A stretch of DNA of 64,000 nucleotides from Candidatus Kryptobacter tengchongensis (GTDB lineage: Bacteria; Bacteroidota; Ignavibacteria; Kryptoniales; Kryptoniaceae), in the NCBI GenBank assembly GCA_001485605.1, contig FAON01000004.1:62001-126000 (forward strand). The letters are read 5' to 3'. This document shows, piece by piece, positions 26,714 through 33,816 of the stretch (positions within the stretch are counted from its first letter, which is position 1; every line of letters starts with the position of its first letter). The notes beneath the pieces were generated by a model, which was not told the DNA's origin, searched no databases, and saw only the letters and a list, made by a program, of their open reading frames with translations. Position numbers and translations under genes: made by a program.

Positions 26714-27480
26714 AAATTGGGACAAAGGAAGAAATAAAAAATCTTTTACTTGATGTGGTTAGGCGAAAACTCTATGAATACAAACCAGAAACAGAGCATA
26801 TGCCTTTTCATTATAGATTACTCGGGAAAGATAGGTATGCCATGTTTTCGTTTATCCAATCAATGAACACAACTTTTGGCATCTCTATATGGGAACAAGT
26901 TGCTGTTATTTTAGCTAAAGGTGCTGGTTACCATGCAGAAAGGCAATACAAATTGCTCGGTGAGATAGATAGAAAAACCGAAAAAATCATAAATGAAATT
27001 CACTATAGATTAAGAAAAGGAGAAATACCCGCAAATAAGAAAAGTCAGACAGAAAAAATCAGAAAAAATATAAAGAAAGGGCAACCTAAAGAGGATCCAG
27101 ATTCTACAGTGGATTTGTTTGTGAAAATTAGAGATGAGGAAAATTATTTTGATATTACCAGCGCCAAACCAAACATAAAAGAGTTTGTATCACTAAAACT
27201 CAAGCTTCTCAGATGGACTGCCTTAAGGTTAAGTCAGGATAAAAATGCTAATGTCTCTACAAGATTAGCAATACCTTATAACCCATATCATCCGCAACCT
27301 TATGAAAGATGGACATTAAAAGGTTTATATGATTTAGAAAATGGAGAGGTATTGGTGGGAGAAGAATTTTGGAATTTCATTGCGGGTAGCAACATATATA
27401 ACGATTTGCTTGATGTATTCCAAGAAGCCGGAGAAATTCTAAGGGATGAAATTGACGAAAAGTTTAAGGGATTGAAATAG
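26710..27480 (+). CDS. type II restriction endonuclease, TdeIII-like
   Basis: The 256-residue protein follows the methyltransferase with a four-base overlap. I recognise the N-terminal segment MPFHYRLLGKDR and the MNTTFGISIWEQVAV stretch as typical of TdeIII-family endonucleases, which I recall as cutting GGNCC-type sites. The specificity should be treated as unproven. A plausible nuclease core is DPDSTVDLFVKIRD.ENYFDITSAKPN at about 115-155, an Asp...(D/E)xK-like arrangement with Lys before PNIKEF. It would cut unmodified foreign DNA. There is no sign of truncation. Confidence 0.75.
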   Translation: MKIGTKEEIKNLLLDVVRRKLYEYKPETEHMPFHYRLLGKDRYAMFSFIQSMNTTFGISIWEQVAVILAKGAGYHAERQYKLLGEIDRKTEKIINEIHYRLRKGEIPANKKSQTEKIRKNIKKGQPKEDPDSTVDLFVKIRDEENYFDITSAKPNIKEFVSLKLKLLRWTALRLSQDKNANVSTRLAIPYNPYHPQPYERWTLKGLYDLENGEVLVGEEFWNFIAGSNIYNDLLDVFQEAGEILRDEIDEKFKGLK

Positions 27481-27511
27481 TATTAAAAATAAAACACGAA
27501 AAAATCCAAAT

Positions 27512-30169
27512 ATGTCAAAGCGTGAACTTGCTAAAGCATATAACCCACATGAGGTTGAGGACAAATGGTATGAATACTGGATGAAAAACGGATATTTTTA
27601 CGCAAAAGTTAACCCTGAGAAAAAACCTTATACAATTGTAATGCCTCCACCAAATATAACCGGAATGTTAACTCTTGGACATGTTTTAAATAATACAATT
27701 CAAGATATTTACATCAGATGGAAAAGGATGCAAGGATTTGAAGCTTGCTGGATACCTGGAACTGACCACGCTGGGATAGCAACTCAAAATGTTGTTGAAA
27801 AAGCCCTCGCGAAAGAAGGATTGCGAAGAGAGGACCTCGGAAGAGAAAAATTTTTAGAAAGGGTATGGAAATGGAAAGAGGAATACGGAAACACAATAAT
27901 AAAACAACTGAAAAAACTTGGTGTATCATGCGACTGGAAAAGAGAAAGATTTACAATGGATGAGGGACTTTCAAATGCTGTTAAAGAAGTCTTCATCAGA
28001 CTTTATGAAAAAGGTTTAATTTACAGGGGGAAATACATAGTTAACTGGTGTCCAAGATGTCATACAGCCCTCGCTGATGATGAAGTTGAATATAAAGAGC
28101 AAGTCGGGAAACTTTGGTATATAAAATATCCAATTGAAAATTCAAACGATTTCATAGTTGTTGCAACCACGAGACCTGAAACAATGCTTGGCGATACCGC
28201 GGTTGCCGTAAATCCGAAAGATGAAAGATATAAACATCTTATTGGCAAATATGCTATCCTACCACTTGTAGGTAGAAAACTCCCCGTAATTGCCGATGAA
28301 ATTGTTGATATGGAATTTGGAACCGGAGCAGTAAAAGTCACACCAGCTCATGACCCCAATGATTATCTAATGGCAACGAAACATGACCTTGCTTTAGTTG
28401 TTGCGATGGATACATACGCAAGAATGAATGAAAATGTCCCAGAAAAATATCGCGGGCTTGATAGATATGAAGCAAGACGAGAAGTTGTAAAAGACCTTGA
28501 AAAACAAGGATATCTTGTAAAAGTTGAAGATTACACCCACGCTGTTGGAAGATGCTACCGGTGTGATACCATCATTGAACCATATTTATCGGACCAGTGG
28601 TTTGTCAAAATGAAACCGCTGGCTGAAAAGGCTCTACAGGTTGTGCTTGATGGAAAAATTAAATTTTACCCTGAGAGATGGATAAAAGTTTATGAACATT
28701 GGATGAGAAATGTGCGAGATTGGTGTATATCAAGACAGATTTGGTGGGGTCATAGAATCCCTGTTTATTACTGCGATGATTGCGGTGAAATTATGGTTGA
28801 GAGAGAAGAACCTAAAAAATGTAAAAAATGCGAAAGCACCAAGATAAGACAAGATGAAGATGTCCTTGATACCTGGTTTAGCTCCTGGCTTTGGCCATTT
28901 TCAACATTGAACTGGCCCGAGGATAATCCCGATTTGAGATATTTCTATCCAACGGATCTACTTGTCACAGGACCTGATATAATATTTTTCTGGGTTGCAA
29001 GGATGATAATGGCTGGACTTGAATTTATGGGTGAAATTCCATTTAAAGAAGTTTACTTCACAAGCATAATTCGTGATGAATTTGGAAGAAAGATGTCAAA
29101 ATCTCTTGGTAATTCTCCAGACCCTCTGGATGTGATAAAAGAATACGGAGCAGATGCACTTAGATTTACAATTGTATTCCTCGCCCCACTTGGTCAAGAC
29201 ATACTTTTCTCAACAAAAAAATGTGAAATAGGTAGAAACTTCGCAAATAAAATCTGGAATGCAGGAAGATTTTTAATAATTAATTCTGAAGGAATTGAGA
29301 TAAGAGATGAATTGAAATTTGAATACCTTGATCTTGCAGATAGATGGATTCTAAGCGAACTCAACAAAACGATAAATGAACTAAACCGTGCTCTTGAAAC
29401 CTACAGAATAAACGACGCTACAAGGATAATCTACGACTTCCTATGGCATGATTTCTGCGATTGGTATCTTGAAATCATAAAGGAAAGGATTTACTCGCCC
29501 GAATCAGAGGAAGAAAAAATTTCCGTATTAAGCAGAGCAATTTACATATTTGAAACAGCATTGAAACTCTTGCATCCGTTTATGCCTTTCATCACAGAAG
29601 AGATTTGGCAAAATCTTCGGGAGAGAAAAGAAGGTGAAAGCATAATGATTGAATCATTCCCCGTTGCAGACGAGAAGTGGATTGATGAAGCGATCTCAAA
29701 AAACATGAAATTCGTCCAAGATGTGATCATCGCCATAAGATCAATTCGTGGCGAAATGAACATTCCACATACAAAACTTTGTGATGTTATAATAAATATC
29801 TCAAACGATGAAAGAAAGAATTTGATAAATGATTACATCACATATATGAAACGACTTGCAAAAGTTCAAAATGTTACCGTGGGTTCAGGCATTAAAAGAC
29901 CAAAATTTTCCGCAAGCGCTATCGTCCTTGGAGACGAAATTTTTATCCCCCTTGAGGGCTTGATTGATCTTGAAGTTGAAAGAAAACGCCTTGAAAAGGA
30001 AATAAGAAGATATGAGACGATGCTTATTGAAACCGAAAAGAAACTCAACGATCAAAACTTTATAAGCCGTGCCCCTGCTGATGTAATTGAAAAGGAGAAG
30101 CAAAAGTATGAAAACTTCAAACTTACACTTGAAAAACTTCGCCAGAACTACGCTTATCTTGTTGAATAA
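27512..30169 (+). CDS. valS: valyl-tRNA synthetase
   Basis: The 885-residue class I synthetase has the HIGH equivalent in NITGMLTLGHVL near residue 50 and CWIPGTDHAGIATQ around 78. An editing domain with TTRPETMLGDTA follows, then the KMSKS loop GRKMSKSLG around 530. The C-terminal arm ends in a coiled coil (LEVERKRLEKEIRRYE) typical of ValRS. An unpaired zinc-type cysteine cluster CDDCGE...CKKC near 415-440 is also present. It lies 31 bases after the endonuclease with no visible terminator between them. It is complete. Confidence 0.98.
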   Translation: MSKRELAKAYNPHEVEDKWYEYWMKNGYFYAKVNPEKKPYTIVMPPPNITGMLTLGHVLNNTIQDIYIRWKRMQGFEACWIPGTDHAGIATQNVVEKALAKEGLRREDLGREKFLERVWKWKEEYGNTIIKQLKKLGVSCDWKRERFTMDEGLSNAVKEVFIRLYEKGLIYRGKYIVNWCPRCHTALADDEVEYKEQVGKLWYIKYPIENSNDFIVVATTRPETMLGDTAVAVNPKDERYKHLIGKYAILPLVGRKLPVIADEIVDMEFGTGAVKVTPAHDPNDYLMATKHDLALVVAMDTYARMNENVPEKYRGLDRYEARREVVKDLEKQGYLVKVEDYTHAVGRCYRCDTIIEPYLSDQWFVKMKPLAEKALQVVLDGKIKFYPERWIKVYEHWMRNVRDWCISRQIWWGHRIPVYYCDDCGEIMVEREEPKKCKKCESTKIRQDEDVLDTWFSSWLWPFSTLNWPEDNPDLRYFYPTDLLVTGPDIIFFWVARMIMAGLEFMGEIPFKEVYFTSIIRDEFGRKMSKSLGNSPDPLDVIKEYGADALRFTIVFLAPLGQDILFSTKKCEIGRNFANKIWNAGRFLIINSEGIEIRDELKFEYLDLADRWILSELNKTINELNRALETYRINDATRIIYDFLWHDFCDWYLEIIKERIYSPESEEEKISVLSRAIYIFETALKLLHPFMPFITEEIWQNLRERKEGESIMIESFPVADEKWIDEAISKNMKFVQDVIIAIRSIRGEMNIPHTKLCDVIINISNDERKNLINDYITYMKRLAKVQNVTVGSGIKRPKFSASAIVLGDEIFIPLEGLIDLEVERKRLEKEIRRYETMLIETEKKLNDQNFISRAPADVIEKEKQKYENFKLTLEKLRQNYAYLVE

Positions 30170-30216
30170 TTTCATGAAATTCTTTAATTTTTAAAAAATT
30201 CAACAAAGTTTTCAAA

Positions 30217-31119
30217 ATGGATAGAGAATATCTTGAGAGGATAATTGAAGAGCTTTTACTTGAAGTAAAGAAAAATTATCCTGCCCCTGAGATTCCAGGG
30301 GGAGTTTGTGATCCAAGGGAACCCTGCGCAGGTTGTGGCTATTGTGTAGTTCATAAGAAAGAATCTGTTGAAAATATAATTTCAAACGGTGCCGAAAGAA
30401 TAAGCGCAACGCTTGGGGTGACAGACCAAGGACCAATTGATGACAATATCGCCAGAATGATTGACCACACACTTTTAAAACCAGAAGCGACGCCAAAGGA
30501 TATTGAAAAACTTTGTTTTGAAGCAATCCAATATCAATTCGCAAGCGTTTGCGTAAATCCGTGTTATGTTAAGCTTGCTTCAGAAATTTTGAAAGGAAGA
30601 AAAGTTAAAGTCTGCACAGTGATTGGATTTCCACTTGGTGCAAATAGAACAGAAACAAAAGTCTTTGAAACTGAAAAAGCCATTGAAGACGGGGCTCAAG
30701 AAGTTGATATGGTGATGAACATCGGAATGTTGAAAGCTGGATATTATGATTATGTTGAACATGATATAAGAGCAGTTGTAAATGTTGCACATAAACATAA
30801 TGTTCTTGTTAAGGTCATACTTGAAACTGCGCTTTTAACAGATGAAGAGAAAGTTAAAGCCTGTCTTCTTGCAAAACGAGCCAATGCTGATTTCGTAAAA
30901 ACATCAACCGGGTTCAGCAAAGGTGGAGCAACAGCTGGAGATGTCGCTCTAATGAGGAGAGTTGTAGGAAGCGCAATGGGTGTTAAAGCAAGCGGTGGGA
31001 TAAGAACCTATGAAGAAGCTTTACAAATGATAAGAAGTGGCGCAGACAGAATCGGGGCAAGCGCAAGCGTAAAAATAGTAAGTGGGATTAAATCTGAACA
31101 AACATTAACAACATATTAA
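30217..31119 (+). CDS. deoC: deoxyribose-phosphate aldolase with Cys-rich N-terminal extension
   Basis: Residues 79-300 are a complete DeoC barrel: [11 protein letters not shown] at 82-92, catalytic Asp164, Lys199 and the Schiff-base Lys228 in VKTSTGFS. It cleaves 2-deoxyribose-5-phosphate to glyceraldehyde-3-phosphate and acetaldehyde in nucleoside salvage. Ahead of the barrel sit about 78 residues absent from the E. coli enzyme. They contain four cysteines, C31-x5-C37-x2-C40-x2-C43, that could bind an iron-sulfur cluster or zinc, then a helix [16 protein letters not shown]. The start at 30217 keeps the extension in frame and no later start is better placed. It lies 48 bases after valS and 3 bases before the SPOR lipoprotein gene. 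Confidence 0.92.
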   Translation: MDREYLERIIEELLLEVKKNYPAPEIPGGVCDPREPCAGCGYCVVHKKESVENIISNGAERISATLGVTDQGPIDDNIARMIDHTLLKPEATPKDIEKLCFEAIQYQFASVCVNPCYVKLASEILKGRKVKVCTVIGFPLGANRTETKVFETEKAIEDGAQEVDMVMNIGMLKAGYYDYVEHDIRAVVNVAHKHNVLVKVILETALLTDEEKVKACLLAKRANADFVKTSTGFSKGGATAGDVALMRRVVGSAMGVKASGGIRTYEEALQMIRSGADRIGASASVKIVSGIKSEQTLTTY

Positions 31120-31122
31120 TAA

Positions 31123-32031
31123 ATGAGCGTGAAAAAGATTCCACTAATTTATCTTGCCCTTTTGATAACATCCTGCGCAGGAAGCAGGATGGAAATTAAA
31201 CCAGAAACAAACAAAAGCTCATTGCAAAATGACACAATATATGCCAAACCCAAGGAAATATTCAGTGCTCAAATGACTGAATCCACAATTGACTCCGTTG
31301 TAATTCCAAAAAGGCAAAAGCAAGAAAAAACACCACAAATAATTGTTGCCCCGATAATTCTACCAATCACAACATATCCAACTCAAGTTCCCGAGCAAAA
31401 ATTTGAAACTAAAAAAATTGAACAAGCCGAGCCGATTTCGGAACCAAAACCTGAGGTAAAAACACCACCAGTTCAACCCGAAATAAAAGAGAAAAAAATA
31501 GAACCAACAGCTGAAATAAAACCACAGCAAATAGCTCAAAGGTCAAAATTTTTCATTCAAATAGGTGCATTTGTCACACAAAGTTCCGCAAATGAACAAT
31601 TGGACAAATTTAAAAAGTTATATCCAGATATAAACGCAGAGGTGATTTTAGACTCAACGCTAAATTTATATAAAGTTCAAACAAACGGAGTTGATGACTC
31701 ATTAAAGATCGTTCAAACCCTTGAAAAAATTCAAGAAAATTTTCCAGACGCCTTTATAACTTCACGAACTGTTTCAACAAATCAAAACATAATGATCAAA
31801 GAGCAAACGAATTCAACATCAAAGCCGCAACTTAAAATTCAAATTGGCGCATATTCCAAACTCTCACACGCTCAAAAAATCAAAGAATACATTCAATCAA
31901 AGTTCAAAGTTAAATCTGAAATCATTGAAGAAAAAGGCATTTTTAAAGTTTTCATTCTCCTAAACGAAGATGATATAACAACTTTGAACGAAATTAAATC
32001 TGAGTTCACCGATGCCTTCATATTAAAATAA
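31123..32031 (+). CDS. lipoprotein with two SPOR domains
   Basis: The 302-residue product has a lipobox at its N-terminus (LALLITSCAGS, Cys17), so it is lipid-anchored, probably in the outer membrane. A low-complexity Pro/Lys/Glu spacer runs to about 140. Two SPOR repeats follow: FFIQIGAFVTQSSANEQLDKF from about 144 and KIQIGAYSKLSHAQKI from about 234. SPOR domains bind denuded peptidoglycan glycan strands and are common in division and cell-wall proteins. The gene pairs with another SPOR gene 17 bases downstream. Confidence 0.85.
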   Translation: MSVKKIPLIYLALLITSCAGSRMEIKPETNKSSLQNDTIYAKPKEIFSAQMTESTIDSVVIPKRQKQEKTPQIIVAPIILPITTYPTQVPEQKFETKKIEQAEPISEPKPEVKTPPVQPEIKEKKIEPTAEIKPQQIAQRSKFFIQIGAFVTQSSANEQLDKFKKLYPDINAEVILDSTLNLYKVQTNGVDDSLKIVQTLEKIQENFPDAFITSRTVSTNQNIMIKEQTNSTSKPQLKIQIGAYSKLSHAQKIKEYIQSKFKVKSEIIEEKGIFKVFILLNEDDITTLNEIKSEFTDAFILK

Positions 32032-32048
32032 ATTCAAATCCCGAAACA

Positions 32049-32471
32049 ATGTTGCGTAAGCCTCTGATCATGCTTCTTATCCTAACGAAATTTGTATTCT
32101 CTCAGAAACCAGATTCGCTTTTATACTACGAAAAACAATTTAATCCGTCAGCATACGATATAAAAGAACTTATTTTCCCCCATAGACTTTTCCTCACCGA
32201 GGACGAAGAAACAATTTCCGGGTTTAGAGTTCAAGTTCTTGTCACAAACCAATTTGACAGCGCAAATACCGTTAAAAATCTTTTACAGTCGCTTTTAACT
32301 TCGTCAACTTTTCAGAATGAAAAGGTTTATATTATTTATGAACCTCCAAATTACAAAGTCAGAGTTGGGGACTTTGAACGCCTTCAAGAGGCAAGCATAT
32401 TGAGAAAATTTCTAATTGAAAATGGATTTAAATATGCGTGGATAGTCAATGATAGAATCAAGAAAAGATGA
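32049..32471 (+). CDS. small SPOR-domain protein
   Basis: The 140 residues begin with a short signal peptide (MLIL.KFVFSQ), and a single SPOR domain covers about 55-138 (ISGFRVQVLVTNQ... YKVRVGDFERLQEASILR). It is probably periplasmic and binds peptidoglycan, like the gene before it. Its TGA stop sits back to back with the stop of ybeY on the other strand inside the palindrome TGATCA (32469-32474). Confidence 0.8.
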   Translation: MLRKPLIMLLILTKFVFSQKPDSLLYYEKQFNPSAYDIKELIFPHRLFLTEDEETISGFRVQVLVTNQFDSANTVKNLLQSLLTSSTFQNEKVYIIYEPPNYKVRVGDFERLQEASILRKFLIENGFKYAWIVNDRIKKR

Positions 32472-32900
32472 TCAAAATCCCACTTTTTTGATATAATAAC
32501 TTTCTTTTCTTCTCATCCTCAATTTTTCTGCGGTAGTTTTGTCATCATATCCAGCAAGATGTATCAATCCATGAGCAACGAGACGAGCAATCTCATTTTC
32601 ACGGGTAACTTTATAAAATCTCGCCTGTTCAATCGCTTTATCAACACTTATATATATCTCAGCAACTTTATCAACAATGGGTATTTCATCCGAAAGTTCA
32701 AAAGAGATCACATCGGTTGGATAATCATGATTTAAAAATTCCCTGTTAATTTTATGGATCATTTCATCATCAGTAAAAATCACATTTACCTCCGTATAAT
32801 TAAGTTTCTCTCCGTTAATAATTTCCATAACGAGGGATTTCAATTTTCGGGTGGGGAGTTTAATTTTTCTGCAAGTCTTGGTTATGTTAATTTTTACCAC
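32472..32900 (-). CDS. ybeY: endoribonuclease YbeY (rRNA maturation)
   Basis: I choose a GTG at 32900, one base past the stop of the upstream gene, giving 142 residues. The longer reading from 32951 would lie inside that gene and adds a sequence unlike YbeY. The zinc motif is HGLIHLAGYDD: two histidines and an aspartate where E. coli has a third histidine. The Asp form with a following KT and MRRKE is, as I recall, usual in Bacteroidota relatives. DYPTDVISF earlier is also characteristic. The enzyme trims rRNA and takes part in ribosome quality control. Confidence 0.9.
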   Translation of the reverse strand: MVKINITKTCRKIKLPTRKLKSLVMEIINGEKLNYTEVNVIFTDDEMIHKINREFLNHDYPTDVISFELSDEIPIVDKVAEIYISVDKAIEQARFYKVTRENEIARLVAHGLIHLAGYDDKTTAEKLRMRRKESYYIKKVGF

Positions 32901-32901
32901 G

Positions 32902-33324
32902 CTATTTTTTAGATTTCTTTTCAAGCAATAATTCCCCAAGTGAGAGAGCAATTCCTGAAATCATTATTTCAGGTTCAAGCTTCGTGAAATCCGATGATAA
33001 AATTTTAGCATCAAGGTTTGCATAAAGATGACAGCCTCCATTTGTTTCAACAATCAATCCCGATACTTTACTATTGAATTCCCCCAAAAAAGCAACCTCT
33101 CCTAAAATTTCACTTACCACATAACCGGTACAAAAGTGGAGTTGGAGATGGGAATAAGGGGTAAAGACTGAGATAAGGGTTCCAAATTTTTCGCCAATTT
33201 TTATTCGCGGATGTATTTCAAGAATTGTTTTTCCAATTTTGAAACGATAAAAATTTTTTACTTTTTGCGCTTTTGTTTTTAAAATTTTCGCAATCTTTTG
33301 TGCATCCGTTTTGGTAAATTTCAT
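32902..33324 (-). CDS. conserved-looking protein of unknown function next to ybeY
   Basis: The 140 residues do not match any family I can name. The N-terminal third is basic (TKTDAQKIAKILKTKAQKVK). The centre is a run of alternating hydrophobic strands with HLQLHFCTGYVV and FLGEF, and a VETNGGCHLYANLD stretch lies at about 92-105. The end is Lys-rich. There is no signal peptide or membrane segment. Its stop is one base before the chosen ybeY start, so the two are translationally coupled, which hints at an RNA-related role (inference). Confidence 0.5.
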   Translation of the reverse strand: MKFTKTDAQKIAKILKTKAQKVKNFYRFKIGKTILEIHPRIKIGEKFGTLISVFTPYSHLQLHFCTGYVVSEILGEVAFLGEFNSKVSGLIVETNGGCHLYANLDAKILSSDFTKLEPEIMISGIALSLGELLLEKKSKK

Positions 33325-33352
33325 GGCAAAATTTTCAAATTTAATTTAAACT

Positions 33353-33404
33353 AAAAAACCCCAATTGCCTGTTCAATCCGAACAAAACAATTGGGGTTTT
33401 AAAA
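33353..33404 (-). terminator. intrinsic terminator after cspA
   Basis: AAAACCCCAATTG and CAATTGGGGTTTT form a 13-bp stem around a 20-base loop. On the minus strand it is followed by a T run. It is symmetrical enough to act in both directions. Confidence 0.85.
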
Positions 33405-33435
33405 TATTCTCACCTTTGCTCAGTTATGCCCTGTT

Positions 33436-33639
33436 TCACACAACAACGACATTAACTGCCTTCGGTCCCTTTGGTCCATCAACAACTTCAAATTCAACAG
33501 TTGCCCCTTCTTCAAGGGTTTTGAAGCGCTTATCGGATTTAATCTCAGAGTAATGGACGAAAACCTCACGCCCATCCTCTGTTTCAATAAATCCGTAGCC
33601 CTTCTTGTTGTTGAACCACTTAACTTTACCGCGTGACAT
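33436..33639 (-). CDS. cspA: cold-shock domain protein
   Basis: The ATG at 33639 gives 67 residues starting [21 protein letters not shown]1 is KGYGFI at 13-18 and RNP2 is VFVHYSEI at 28-35. A GGAGGTAG ribosome site lies about ten bases upstream, so the longer frame from 33678 is not used. CspA-type proteins bind single-stranded RNA and melt structure. The gene is monocistronic: its own consensus promoter at 33765-33793, a leader of about 120 bases with inverted repeats, and a strong terminator. This layout is typical of thermoregulated or highly expressed csp genes. Confidence 0.95.
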   Translation of the reverse strand: MSRGKVKWFNNKKGYGFIETEDGREVFVHYSEIKSDKRFKTLEEGATVEFEVVDGPKGPKAVNVVVV

Positions 33640-33695
33640 CTTACTACTACCTCCTAATAAATTTGACTGCTCAAGCAACCACCCAATTACGCACC

Positions 33696-33746
33696 CAGGA
33701 ACTAAATTTAACTCGGGCGGTCACTCTCGCTATTTAACTGTTCCTG
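33696..33746 (-). promoter_or_regulatory. inverted repeat in the cspA leader
   Basis: CAGGAAC and GTTCCTG form a 7-bp stem within the leader of about 120 bases between the promoter and the ribosome site. AT-rich sequence inside it can extend pairing. It may be an RNA thermometer or stabiliser, as in other csp leaders, but that is inference. Confidence 0.4.
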
Positions 33747-33764
33747 AGCGCAAAAGTTATCCAC

Positions 33765-33793
33765 AATATAATAAATTAAATCATCAATGTCAA
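33765..33793 (-). promoter_or_regulatory. predicted strong promoter for cspA
   Basis: A perfect TTGACA (33793-33788) and TATATT (33770-33765) on the minus strand are separated by 17 bases. This is the best-matching promoter in the window together with the one at 52646-52674. It lies 24 bases after the stop of the GT117 gene. Confidence 0.75.
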
Positions 33794-33816
33794 ATTAAGA
33801 ACCCAAATTTACCACA

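Noticed and set aside
25490-27480. Restriction-modification pair as part of a larger defence island
   Set aside because: It is flanked directly by channel, valS and deoC genes with no other defence gene.
32472-32900. YbeY as a mutated, inactive enzyme because the third zinc His is Asp
   Set aside because: The Asp variant with the KT/MRRKE context is, as I recall, common in Bacteroidota YbeY and probably functional.
32901-32951. N-terminal extension of YbeY from an ATG at 32951
   Set aside because: It lies entirely inside the upstream gene, does not resemble YbeY, and a GTG sits one base after the upstream stop.
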